Positions 32,270 through 40,690 of a stretch of 64,000 nucleotides of DNA are shown here, piece after piece. The notes beneath the pieces are model-generated. The model saw nothing but the letters and a program-made list of their open reading frames with translations. It was not told where the DNA came from and made no database searches. Within the stretch, counting starts at the first letter, position 1, and each line of letters starts with the position of its first letter. The stretch is from NCBI RefSeq assembly GCF_030817475.1, contig NZ_JAUSZJ010000002.1, positions 5,656,626 to 5,720,625 of the forward strand. The letters are read 5' to 3'. This stretch comes from Streptomyces sp. V2I9. GTDB taxonomy: Bacteria > Actinomycetota > Actinomycetes > Streptomycetales > Streptomycetaceae. The translations under genes and the position numbers were made by a program.

Positions 32270-33526
32270 ATGACGGCATTCTCCCTCGAACCGGAACAAA
32301 CCGCCTGGTGCGAGGAGCTGCGCACCCTCGCCGACCGGGAGCTGCGCCCGCTCGCGGAGCAGGGGGAGCCCGGCCGCGTCAACCGCCCGCTGCTGGGGGC
32401 CCTCGGGGATCTCGGCCTCCTCGGCCGGATGCTCGGCTCCGGGGCGCTGGACCTGTGCCTGCTGCGCGAGTCCCTGGCGCGGGGCTGTACCGAGGCCGAG
32501 ACCGCCCTCGCCCTCCAGGGCCTCGGCGCCACCCCGATCGTCCAGGCGGGCACTCCCGGCCACCGCGAACGCTGGCTCCCCGAGGTCCGGGCCGGGCGCG
32601 CCGTCGCCGCGTTCGCGCTGAGCGAGCCGGGCGCGGGCTCCGACGCGGCGGCCCTCGGCCTGGCCGCCGAGCCCACCCCGGACGGCTGGGCGCTCACCGG
32701 CGAGAAGTGCTGGATCTCCAACGCCCCCGAGGCCGACTTCGCGGTGGTCTTCGCCCGCACGACCCCCGGCGCGGGCTCGCGGGGCATCACCGCGTTCCTG
32801 GTCCCCGCCGACCGCCCCGGCCTCACCGGCTCCGCCCTCGACATGCTCTCCCCGCACCCCATCGGCACCCTGGAGTTCGACGGCGTACCGGTCACCGCCG
32901 ATGACGTGCTGGGCGAACCCGACCGGGGCTTCCGGGTCGCGATGAACACCCTCAACCTCTTCCGGCCCAGCGTCGGGGCGTTCGCCGTGGGCATGGCGCG
33001 CGCCGCTCTGGACGCGACCGTGGACCACACCGCCCACCGCACCGCGTTCGGCGGGCCGCTGAGCGACCTCCAGGCCGTCTCGCACCAGGTCGCCGAGATG
33101 GCCACCCGCACCGAGGCGGCCCGCCTCCTGGTGTACGCGGCGGCAGCGGCGTACGACGCGGGGGAGGACGGCGTACCGCGCCGCGCGGCGATGGCCAAGC
33201 TGTACGCCACCGAGACCGCGCAGTACGTCGTCGACACCGCCGTCCAGCTCCACGGGGCCCGTGCCCTGCGCCGGGGCCATCTGCTCGAACACCTCTACCG
33301 CGAGGTCCGCGCGCCGCGCATCTACGAGGGCGCGAGCGAGGTGCAGCGCGCCATCATCGCCAAGGAGCTGTACGCGCACGCCGCCCCGCAGCCGCTCACG
33401 CCCACACCCGAGCCACCCGCCGCGCGGCACCCGCTCCCGACCGGACCCGAGCGGTCCGCCCCGCCGACACCCCCCGCCGCCCACGGCCTGTCCGCCGCGA
33501 CCCCGACCCAGGAGCCGCCCGTATGA
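32270..33526 (+). CDS. Acyl-CoA dehydrogenase
   Basis: A 418-residue FAD enzyme with both family signatures: FALSEPGAGSDAAALGLAAE with EKCWISNAPEADF, and at the C-terminus ALRRGHLLEHLYREVRAPRIYEGASEVQRAIIAKEL, including the R-x-x-x-I-YEG-x-x-E motif with the catalytic-base Glu position. About 50 Pro/Thr/Ala-rich residues are appended after the fold. In the 2-aminobenzoyl-CoA pathway such dehydrogenases act on the ring-reduced CoA ester. The ATG at 32270 follows an AGAGAGG site, and the stop overlaps the RidA start as ATGA. Confidence 0.93.
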   Translation: MTAFSLEPEQTAWCEELRTLADRELRPLAEQGEPGRVNRPLLGALGDLGLLGRMLGSGALDLCLLRESLARGCTEAETALALQGLGATPIVQAGTPGHRERWLPEVRAGRAVAAFALSEPGAGSDAAALGLAAEPTPDGWALTGEKCWISNAPEADFAVVFARTTPGAGSRGITAFLVPADRPGLTGSALDMLSPHPIGTLEFDGVPVTADDVLGEPDRGFRVAMNTLNLFRPSVGAFAVGMARAALDATVDHTAHRTAFGGPLSDLQAVSHQVAEMATRTEAARLLVYAAAAAYDAGEDGVPRRAAMAKLYATETAQYVVDTAVQLHGARALRRGHLLEHLYREVRAPRIYEGASEVQRAIIAKELYAHAAPQPLTPTPEPPAARHPLPTGPERSAPPTPPAAHGLSAATPTQEPPV

Positions 33527-33924
33527 GCCCGTCCCACCGGATCAACCCCGCCGAACTCTCCCCGCCCACCGGATTCAGCCACGCGGTCGTGGCCACCGGA
33601 GGGCACCTGGTCTTCCTCGCCGGGCAGACCGCACTCGACCCGCGGGGCACGGTGGTCGGGGACACCCTGCCCGGCCAGTTCGCCGTCGCGCTGGGCAACC
33701 TGCTCACCGCCCTCCACGCGGCCGGCGGCGCCCCCGCCGACCTCACCCGCGTCACCGTCTACGCCACCGACGTGGACGACTACCGCTCCCACGCCCCCGA
33801 GCTGGGCCGGATCTGGCGCAGGCTCGCCGGACGCGACTACCCGGCGATGGCGGTCATCGGGGTGGCCCGGCTCTGGGACGAGCAGGCGATGGTCGAGATC
33901 GACGGGATCGCGGTGCTGCCGTGA
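33523..33924 (+). CDS. RidA/YjgF-family protein lacking the catalytic arginine
   Basis: A 133-residue single-domain protein (HLVFLAGQTALDPRGTVVG, FAVALGNLLTALHAAGGAPADLTRVTVYATDVDDY, MVEIDGIAVLP). In canonical RidA imine deaminases the motif PARSxVxVARLP holds the arginine that binds the substrate carboxylate. Here it reads PAMAVIGVARLW, so this Arg is Met, as in the non-archetypal Rid subfamilies. Coupled to the acyl-CoA dehydrogenase by a 4-bp overlap, it may act on, or bind, an enamine or beta-keto CoA intermediate that carries no free carboxylate. That role is inference from context. Confidence 0.9.
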   Translation: MSPSHRINPAELSPPTGFSHAVVATGGHLVFLAGQTALDPRGTVVGDTLPGQFAVALGNLLTALHAAGGAPADLTRVTVYATDVDDYRSHAPELGRIWRRLAGRDYPAMAVIGVARLWDEQAMVEIDGIAVLP

Positions 33925-34090
33925 AGCCGTGATCCGCCGTTCCCGGTCCACGGCCCGCGCCGTCCAGGGCCGAAACACAGCGGTCCGGGGGGCACACGGC
34001 GTGCCGGTCGAGTGAAGCGGCTCAGGGGATATATCTGTATGAAGTGCCCTTTGCCCCGAATGTCCCACCCTCCCGACCGGACCCCGCGCC

Positions 34091-36994
34091 GTGATCGCGC
34101 TCATCGTCGCCCACTTCGCCCTGGCGGCCTGCGCGGGCCCGCTGGCCCACCGGCTGGGCCGGCGGGCGTTCGCCGTGCTCGCGCTGCCCCCGGCCGCCGC
34201 CACCGTCTGGGCCCTCACCCGCTGGAACACCGCCGCGTCCGGCGGCGCGGACACCTGGTCCTGGCAGTGGATCCCGGACTACGACGTCGCCCTGGCCCTG
34301 CGGCTCGACGCGCTGTCCGAGCTGATGGTGCTCCTCGCCGCCGGGGTCGGCGCGCTCGTCCTGCTCTACTGCGCCTCCTACTTCACCGACGACACCCCAC
34401 AGCTGGGCCGCTTCGCCGGAAACCTCCTCGCCTTCGCCGGCGCGATGCTCGCCCTCGTCCTCGCCGACGACCTGATCACGCTCTACGTCTTCTGGGAGCT
34501 GACCACGGTCTTCTCCTACCTGCTGATCGGCCACGGCAGCGAACACCGGCACAGCCGCCGCTCCGCCCTCCAGGCCCTCGTCGTCACCACCCTCGGCGGA
34601 CTCGCCATGCTCATCGGCTTCCTGATCATCGGTCAGGCCGCCGGTACGTACCGCATCTCCGCGATCGTCGCCGACCCGCCGGAGGCGACGCTCGCCGTCT
34701 CCGTCGCCGTCGCCCTCGTCCTGTGCGGGGCCCTGTCGAAGTCCGCGATCTGGCCGTTCTCCATGTGGCTGCCGAACGCCATGGCCGCCCCGACCCCCGT
34801 CAGTGCCTATCTGCACGCCGCCGCGATGGTCAAGGCCGGGGTCTACCTGGTCGCCCGGCTCGCCCCCGCCTTCGCCGACGTCCCCGTCTGGAAGCCCGTC
34901 GTCCTCGTCCTCGGCGGCGCGACCATGCTGCTCGGCGGCTGGCGGGCGCTGCGCCTGAACGACCTCAAACTCGTCCTCGCCTACGGCACCGTCAGCCAGC
35001 TCGGCTTCCTCACCCTGCTCGCCGGGACCGGCAACCGGAACGCCGCCCTCGCCGCCGCCGCGATGATCCTGGCCCACGCCCTCTTCAAGGCCCCGCTGTT
35101 CCTCGTCACCGGCATCGTCGACCACGCGACCGGCACCCGCGATCTGCGGCAGCTCTCCGGCGTCGGCCGCTCCCTGCCGTACACCGCCGCCGTCGCCGTG
35201 CTCGCCGCCGCCTCGATGGCCGCCCTCCCGCCACTGCTCGGCTTCGCCGCGAAGGAGGCCGCGTTCGAGGCGCTGCTGCACGGCTCGGCCGCCGAACGGT
35301 GGGCACTGGCCGTCGTCGTCACCGGGTCCGCGCTGACCACCGCGTACACCCTGCGGTTCGTCTGGGGCGCGTTCGCCCGCAAGCCCGGCCTCCCCGACAC
35401 CCCCGTGCACCGCGTCGGGTGGGCCTTCCTCGCCCCGCCCGCCCTGCTCGCCGTCCTCGGCCTGGTCCTCGGCCCCGGCGTCGGCCTGACCGACCGGCTG
35501 CTGAGCGCGTACGCCGACACGTTCCCGGCCGACCCCCACCCGTACCACCTCGCCCTCTGGCACGGATTCGGGCTCGCCCTGCTGCTGTCCGCCCTCGCCT
35601 GGGCCGCGGGCGCCGTGCTCTTCCTCGGCCGCACGCGGGTCACCCGGATCTCCCGGCGGATCGCCTGGCCCACCGCCGACAGCGTCTTCGGCCATCTGCT
35701 GCTCGGGCAGGAACGACTCGCCCTCCAGGTCACCGGCTTCATCCAGCGCGGCTCCCTCTCCGTCTACCTGGCCACCACCCTCCTCGTCATGCTCGCCGGG
35801 CAGTTCGCCGTCCTCATGGTCGACACCCCCTGGGACGGAGCCGTACGCCCCCGGCTCTGGGACAACCCCCTCCAGGGCGCGGTCGCCGCCCTGACCTGCG
35901 TCGCCGCCCTGCTCTGCCTGACGGTCCGACGGCGCATGAAGGCCGTCGTCCTGGCCGGGCTGACCGGCTACGGCACCGCGCTGCTCTTCGTCGTCCAGGG
36001 GGCCCCCGACCTGGCACTCACCCAGTTCTGCGTCGAGACCGTCGCGATGATCGTCTTCGTCCTGGTGCTGCGCCGCATGCCCGTCCACTTCCAGGAGACC
36101 GTCTCCACCTGGCGGCGGGCCACCCGCGTCCCCGTGGCCCTCGCCGCCGCGGCCACCGTCGGCGTCGGCATGTGGGTCGCCGCCGCCGCGCGCACCGCCG
36201 AACCGGCCGGCGCCGCCATGGTCGAGGAGGTCGCCGACCACGGGCTCAAGGATGTCGTCGCCACCATCCTCGTCGACCTGCGCGCCTGGGACACGATGGG
36301 GGAGTCGGCCGTGCTGGCCGCCGCCGCGATCGGCGTCACCAGCCTCATCTACCTGCACCGCCGCAGCGAAGGCACCATGGCCCAGGAGGAGTTGCAGGGC
36401 CGCACCGCCTGGTCGCTGTCCGCGCGCCACTCCGCCCGGCTGCCGCAGGGCGACGACGTGGCCCCCGAACGCAGCTGGCTGGCCGCCGGGTCCACGCTCG
36501 CCCCCGAGCACCGCTCCATCGTCTTCGAAGTGGTGGCCCGACTGCTGTTCCACCCGATCCTGGTGCTCTCGGTCTATCTGCTGTTCTGCGCCGAGAGCCT
36601 GCCCGGCGGCGGGTTCGTCGCCGGACTCGTCGCCGGGCTCGCGATGATCACCCGCTATCTGGCGGGCGGCCGCTTCGAACTCGCCGAGGCCGCTCCCCTC
36701 CAGCCCGGACTCTTCACCGGCCTCGGCCTGTTCATCTCCACCGGCACCGGCCTCCTCGGCCTCGTGGACGGCACCGTCCTGCACGCCTTCACGTACCACG
36801 GCCACCTGCCGGTCTTCGGCGACTACCACCTGAGCACCGCGGTCCTCTTCGACTTCGGCGTCTACCTGCTGGTGCTCGGCGTCGTCCTGGACATCGTGCG
36901 CGCCCTCGGTGCCAAGGTCGACCGGCAGATCGAACGGGCGGCGGGCGTCCTCGCCCCCGAGGGCAGCCCCGAAGCGGGAGGGTCCCCCCGATGA
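34091..36994 (+). CDS. mrpA: Mrp/Mnh Na+(K+)/H+ antiporter, fused A and B subunits
   Basis: A 967-residue polytopic protein, first of six overlapping genes. Residues about 1-500 are the proton-pumping NuoL/ND5-like module (FAGAMLALVLADDLITLYVFWELTTVFSYLLIGHG, WPFSMWLPNAMAAPTPVSAYLHAAAMVKAG). The middle holds the DUF4040/MrpA-specific C-domain (QGAPDLALTQFCVETVAMIVFVLVLRRMP). The last 150 or so residues (VVARLLFHPILVLSVYLLFCAESLPGGGFVAGLVAGLAMITRYLAGG) are an MnhB domain, so B is fused to A and no separate mrpB exists. It starts at GTG 34091. The complex expels Na+ in exchange for protons, supporting pH and salt tolerance. Confidence 0.94.
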   Translation: MIALIVAHFALAACAGPLAHRLGRRAFAVLALPPAAATVWALTRWNTAASGGADTWSWQWIPDYDVALALRLDALSELMVLLAAGVGALVLLYCASYFTDDTPQLGRFAGNLLAFAGAMLALVLADDLITLYVFWELTTVFSYLLIGHGSEHRHSRRSALQALVVTTLGGLAMLIGFLIIGQAAGTYRISAIVADPPEATLAVSVAVALVLCGALSKSAIWPFSMWLPNAMAAPTPVSAYLHAAAMVKAGVYLVARLAPAFADVPVWKPVVLVLGGATMLLGGWRALRLNDLKLVLAYGTVSQLGFLTLLAGTGNRNAALAAAAMILAHALFKAPLFLVTGIVDHATGTRDLRQLSGVGRSLPYTAAVAVLAAASMAALPPLLGFAAKEAAFEALLHGSAAERWALAVVVTGSALTTAYTLRFVWGAFARKPGLPDTPVHRVGWAFLAPPALLAVLGLVLGPGVGLTDRLLSAYADTFPADPHPYHLALWHGFGLALLLSALAWAAGAVLFLGRTRVTRISRRIAWPTADSVFGHLLLGQERLALQVTGFIQRGSLSVYLATTLLVMLAGQFAVLMVDTPWDGAVRPRLWDNPLQGAVAALTCVAALLCLTVRRRMKAVVLAGLTGYGTALLFVVQGAPDLALTQFCVETVAMIVFVLVLRRMPVHFQETVSTWRRATRVPVALAAAATVGVGMWVAAAARTAEPAGAAMVEEVADHGLKDVVATILVDLRAWDTMGESAVLAAAAIGVTSLIYLHRRSEGTMAQEELQGRTAWSLSARHSARLPQGDDVAPERSWLAAGSTLAPEHRSIVFEVVARLLFHPILVLSVYLLFCAESLPGGGFVAGLVAGLAMITRYLAGGRFELAEAAPLQPGLFTGLGLFISTGTGLLGLVDGTVLHAFTYHGHLPVFGDYHLSTAVLFDFGVYLLVLGVVLDIVRALGAKVDRQIERAAGVLAPEGSPEAGGSPR

Positions 36995-37608
36995 TCGTCA
37001 GCGCCTCGCTCGTCGCCACGGCCGTCGTCCTCTGCGCCGTCGGCGGCATCCTCATGCTCACCCGCCCGCTGACCCGCATCCTGCTCGGCGCCGTCATCGT
37101 CGGCAACGGCATCAACCTGCTGGTCCTCTCCTCCACCGGCCGGGCCGGTGCCGCCCCCCTGCTCTACGGCGTCTCCCTGAGCCGGGTCACCGACCCGCTG
37201 CCGCAGGCCATCGCGCTGACCGCCATCGTCATCACCCTGGCCACCACCGCGTTCCTGCTGGCCATGGCCTACCGCAGCCACCAGATCACCGGCACCGACG
37301 AGGTGCACGACGACCTGGAGGACCGGCGCATCGTGCTGCGCGCCGAAGTGCTCGGCGAACGGGCCCAGTTGCGTGAGGAGTTCCGCTCGGGCGCCGAGCC
37401 CACCGCGGAGGAGCGCGACCGCTACCGAGAGGAGCGCCGCCGGCTCCGCGACCGGCTCCGCGCCGACCGGGCCCGCCAGGCCCGCGGCCGCGACGCCTCC
37501 GGAAACCTCTGGAACGACGTCCTGGGCGCGGACCCGGAGGACTACGCACGCGACGGCGACGCCAAGGCGGACGACCGCTACCCCCGCGACCGAGGAGTTG
37601 ACGGATGA
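36991..37608 (+). CDS. mrpC: Mrp antiporter subunit C with a long charged C-terminal extension
   Basis: A 205-residue protein whose first 108 residues are a NuoK-like three-helix subunit (GGILMLTRPLTRILLGAVIVGNGINLLVL, DPLPQAIALTAIVITLATTAFLLAMAYR). Family members normally end near residue 110-120. Here another approximately 95 residues follow, very rich in Arg, Glu and Asp (RAEVLGERAQLREEF, ERDRYREERRRLRDRLRADR), which should form a cytoplasmic helix or coiled coil and then a disordered tail. It overlaps mrpA and mrpD by 4 bp on each side. Confidence 0.92.
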   Translation: MIVSASLVATAVVLCAVGGILMLTRPLTRILLGAVIVGNGINLLVLSSTGRAGAAPLLYGVSLSRVTDPLPQAIALTAIVITLATTAFLLAMAYRSHQITGTDEVHDDLEDRRIVLRAEVLGERAQLREEFRSGAEPTAEERDRYREERRRLRDRLRADRARQARGRDASGNLWNDVLGADPEDYARDGDAKADDRYPRDRGVDG

Positions 37609-39257
37609 ACGCGCTCGTTCCGCTGCCGGTGCTGCTGCCGCTGTGCGCCACCGGCCTCAGCCTCGCCTTCGGTGTCCGGCTGGCGCGCTTCCAGCGCTTC
37701 ATCAGCGTCGCCGTGCTCACCGCCGTACTCGCGCTCTCGGTGATCCTCATGATCGCCGCCGACCGGCAGGGTCCGCTCTCCGTCCACCTCGGCGACTTCG
37801 CCCCGCCGCTCGGCATCACCCTGGTCGCCGACCGGCTGTCCGGGCTGATGCTCACCATCTCCTCCGCCGTCACGCTCTGCGTGCTGGTCTACTCCCTCGG
37901 CCAGGGCATGACCGACCGGGACAAGGAGACCCCGCTCGCCGTCTTCCACCCCGCCTACCTGATCCTCGTCGCCGGGGTCTCCTGCACCTTCCTCTCCGGT
38001 GACCTCGTCAACCTCTACGTCGGCTTCGAGATCATGCTGGTCGCCAGCTTCGTCCTGCTCACCCTCGGCGGCACCGGACCCCGGATGCGGGCGGGCTCCA
38101 CGTACGTGATCATCTCGCTGTTCTCCTCGATGCTCTTCCTCGCCGCCATCGCCATGACGTACGCGGCCACCGGCACCGCCAACTTCGCCCAGCTCGCCAC
38201 CCGCCTGGCCGACCTTCCCCTCGGCGTGCAGACCCTGATCCAGGCGATGCTGCTCACCGTCTTCGGGATCAAGGCCGCCGTCTTCCCGCTCGCCGCCTGG
38301 CTCCCCGACTCCTACCCGACCGCCCCCGCCCCGGTCACCGCCGTCTTCGCCGGACTGCTCACCAAGGTCGGCGTCTACTGCATGCTGCGCACCGAGACCC
38401 TGCTCTTCCCCGGCAACCGCCTCGGGGACCTCCTGATGGCCGTCGCCCTGGCGTCGATGGTCATCGGCATCCTCGGCGCGGTCGCCCAGACCGACCTCAA
38501 GCGGCTGCTCTCCTTCACCCTGATCAGCCACATCGGCTACATGGTCTTCGGGATCGGCCTCGCCACCCGCGAGGCGTACGGCGGGGCCATCGTGTACGTC
38601 GCCCATCACATCACCGTGCAGACGACCCTGTTCCTCGTCGCCGGGCTCATCGAACGCCGCGGCGGAACCACCGAGTTGACCCGGCTCGGCGGCCTCGCCC
38701 GAGCCGCCCCGATGCTCGCCGTGCTCTTCTTCGTCCCCGCCATGAACCTCGCCGGGATCCCCCCGCTCTCCGGCTTCATCGGCAAGCTCGGGCTGATGCG
38801 GGCCGGCGTCGCGGACGGCAGCGTCTGGGCCTGGGTCCTGGTCGCCGGCTCGGCGGCCACCAGCCTGCTCACCCTGTACGTCGTCGCCAAGGTCTGGAAC
38901 CTGGCCTTCTGGCGCGCCGCCCCGCCCGGCCAGGCCGCCACCGGCACCGTCCTGGAGTCCGGCGACGACAGCGACGACGACAGCGACGCGGGCCCCGACG
39001 ACATCCCCGGCACCGGCGACGAGGGCATCGCCCCCGCCCGCCTCCCCGGCGGCCGGGCGGTCGCCGCGACCCTGCACGGGCGGGCCGTCACCACCACCAG
39101 CCGGCTGCCCCACCCGATGGTCGCGGCCACCGCGGCCACCATCCTTCTCGCCCTCGCCTTCACCGTGTTCGCCGATCCGCTCACCGCCTACACCGACCGC
39201 GCGGCCGCCGAACTCATCCAGCGGACCCCCTACATCCTGGAGGTGCTGGGCCGGTGA
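37605..39257 (+). CDS. mrpD: Mrp antiporter subunit D
   Basis: A 550-residue NuoM/N-like antiporter subunit with about 14 helices. GDLVNLYVGFEIMLVASFVLLTLGG contains the conserved Glu of helix 5, and GIKAAVFPLAAWLPDSYPTAPAPVTAVFAGLLTKVGVYCMLR holds the conserved lysine and the discontinuous helix 7. A polar linker of about 45 residues rich in Asp/Ser/Gly (about residues 449-495) interrupts the hydrophobic C-terminal part and should be cytoplasmic. Its ATG overlaps the mrpC stop, and its stop overlaps the GTG of mrpE. Confidence 0.94.
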   Translation: MNALVPLPVLLPLCATGLSLAFGVRLARFQRFISVAVLTAVLALSVILMIAADRQGPLSVHLGDFAPPLGITLVADRLSGLMLTISSAVTLCVLVYSLGQGMTDRDKETPLAVFHPAYLILVAGVSCTFLSGDLVNLYVGFEIMLVASFVLLTLGGTGPRMRAGSTYVIISLFSSMLFLAAIAMTYAATGTANFAQLATRLADLPLGVQTLIQAMLLTVFGIKAAVFPLAAWLPDSYPTAPAPVTAVFAGLLTKVGVYCMLRTETLLFPGNRLGDLLMAVALASMVIGILGAVAQTDLKRLLSFTLISHIGYMVFGIGLATREAYGGAIVYVAHHITVQTTLFLVAGLIERRGGTTELTRLGGLARAAPMLAVLFFVPAMNLAGIPPLSGFIGKLGLMRAGVADGSVWAWVLVAGSAATSLLTLYVVAKVWNLAFWRAAPPGQAATGTVLESGDDSDDDSDAGPDDIPGTGDEGIAPARLPGGRAVAATLHGRAVTTTSRLPHPMVAATAATILLALAFTVFADPLTAYTDRAAAELIQRTPYILEVLGR

Positions 39258-39883
39258 GACACGGGCTGCGCTTCTCGTTCCGCAACGCCGATCTTCCGCC
39301 GCTGAGCTGCGAGTTCGGCACCCGGCGCCGACGGGTGCTGGACCTGCCGCTGATCGCCTGGCTCACCGTCATCTGGGTGCTGCTCTGGTCCACCCTGACC
39401 TGGGCGAACGTCCTCACCGGCCTGGTCGTCTCGGTCGCCGTCTGCCTGGCCTTCCCGCTGCCACGGGTGGACCTCGGACTGCGGCTCCACCCCTGGGGCA
39501 TCCTCCACCTGGCCTGCTACCTCTTCCACGACATGTACACCTCGGGGGTGAAGGTCACCCGGCAGATCTTCTCCGGCCTGCCCCACCGGGCCGCCGTCAT
39601 CGGCGTCCCCCTGCGCTGCCGCAGCGACCTGATGCTCGCCGCCACCGCCGTCGCCGTCTCCAACGTCCCCGGCGGCTCCATCATCGAGGTCCGCCGGGCC
39701 ACCGCCACCGTCTTCCTGCACGTCCTGGACGCCGACCGGCCCGAGGAGCTGGAAGCCGCCCGCCGCAAGGTCTGGCGGATGGAGGAACTGACCGTACGGG
39801 CCTTCGGCACCCCCGACGAGATCGCCCGCGTCGCCGAACCCCCGCCACCGCCCCAGCTCGCCGCCGGGAGGCCCGCACCATGA
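39254..39883 (+). CDS. mrpE: Mrp antiporter subunit E
   Basis: A 209-residue MnhE-family protein. Two or three N-terminal hydrophobic segments (LPLIAWLTVIWVLLWSTLTWANVLTGLVVSVAVCLAFPLPR) are followed by a soluble domain with the family motif ATAVAVSNVPGGSIIEV and a helical tail. A 30-residue basic N-terminus precedes the first helix. The GTG start at 39254 is fixed by the 4-bp overlap with mrpD. Confidence 0.92.
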   Translation: MRHGLRFSFRNADLPPLSCEFGTRRRRVLDLPLIAWLTVIWVLLWSTLTWANVLTGLVVSVAVCLAFPLPRVDLGLRLHPWGILHLACYLFHDMYTSGVKVTRQIFSGLPHRAAVIGVPLRCRSDLMLAATAVAVSNVPGGSIIEVRRATATVFLHVLDADRPEELEAARRKVWRMEELTVRAFGTPDEIARVAEPPPPPQLAAGRPAP

Positions 39884-40203
39884 CCGCACCCGAACAGGCC
39901 GACCGGATTCTGCTGACCGCCGCCGTCGTCCTGATCCTCGTCGCCGGCGCGCTGCTGCTGGCCCGGATCTGGCGCGGCCCCTCCATGCTCGACCGCGCGA
40001 TCTCCCTGGACGTCTGCGCCGCGCTGATCATCGCGGGCCTCGCCGCCAAATCGGCGTTCGCGCGTGACCCGTTCTACTTCCCGATCATGCTGGTGCTGGC
40101 GTTCCTCGGGTTCACCGGCTCGGTGGGCATCGCCCGCTTCATCGCCGTACGCGACCGGCCCCGCCCCCTGCGCCCCGGCGCGGCCGAGGAGGACCCGCGA
40201 TGA
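39880..40203 (+). CDS. mrpF: Mrp antiporter subunit F
   Basis: A 107-residue MnhF-type protein with three transmembrane helices. ARIWRGPSMLDRAISLDVCAALIIAGLAAK contains the conserved 'R-G-P-x-x-D-R-x-x-x-x-D' pattern of the family. It overlaps its neighbours by 4 bp at both ends. Confidence 0.93.
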   Translation: MTAPEQADRILLTAAVVLILVAGALLLARIWRGPSMLDRAISLDVCAALIIAGLAAKSAFARDPFYFPIMLVLAFLGFTGSVGIARFIAVRDRPRPLRPGAAEEDPR

Positions 40204-40553
40204 CCGTCTGGCTCCAGATCGTCGACACGGCCGGCGCCGTGCTACTCCTCCTCGGCGCGGCGATCTGCCTGCTCGGGGTGATCGGCATGATCCGGCTGCC
40301 GGACGTCCTCTCCCGCAGCCATGCGGCGACCAAGCCGCAGACCCTCGGCATGATCCTGGTGCTGGCCGGGGTGGCGCTGCGGCTGCGCAGCGGCATGGAC
40401 CTCGCCACCCTGGGCCTCATCGCCTTCTTCCAGATGCTCACCGGGCCGGTGGCCTCGCACCTGGTGGCCCGGTCCGCGTACCGCACGGGCCAGGTCGACC
40501 ACGAGGATCTGCTCTTCGACGAGCTCGACGAGCAGCTCACCGACGGGAAGTGA
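40200..40553 (+). CDS. mrpG: Mrp antiporter subunit G
   Basis: A 117-residue MnhG/PhaG-type protein with three helices. GVIGMIRLPDVLSRSHAATKPQTLGMILVLAGVAL contains the family motif 'G..RLPD...R.HA..K..TLG'. It is the last gene of the Mrp operon; a lone CDP-alcohol phosphotransferase gene follows after 137 bp. Confidence 0.93.
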   Translation: MTVWLQIVDTAGAVLLLLGAAICLLGVIGMIRLPDVLSRSHAATKPQTLGMILVLAGVALRLRSGMDLATLGLIAFFQMLTGPVASHLVARSAYRTGQVDHEDLLFDELDEQLTDGK

Positions 40554-40690
40554 CCGCGAAGGAGCAGGTGTTCGTCCCCCCGGCTCGCGGCTCGGGCGAC
40601 CGGTCCGCCTTCCCTGTCCGGTCAAAACGCCCCCTTGCCGGCGTCCGCGTGCCATGATGCGGGCGGACCATGCCGGACGCTGGGGGGCGT

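Noticed and set aside
34022..36829. 935-codon minus-strand frame opposite mrpA
   Set aside because: Shadow frame; the plus strand has the full Mrp A/B protein with conserved transmembrane motifs.
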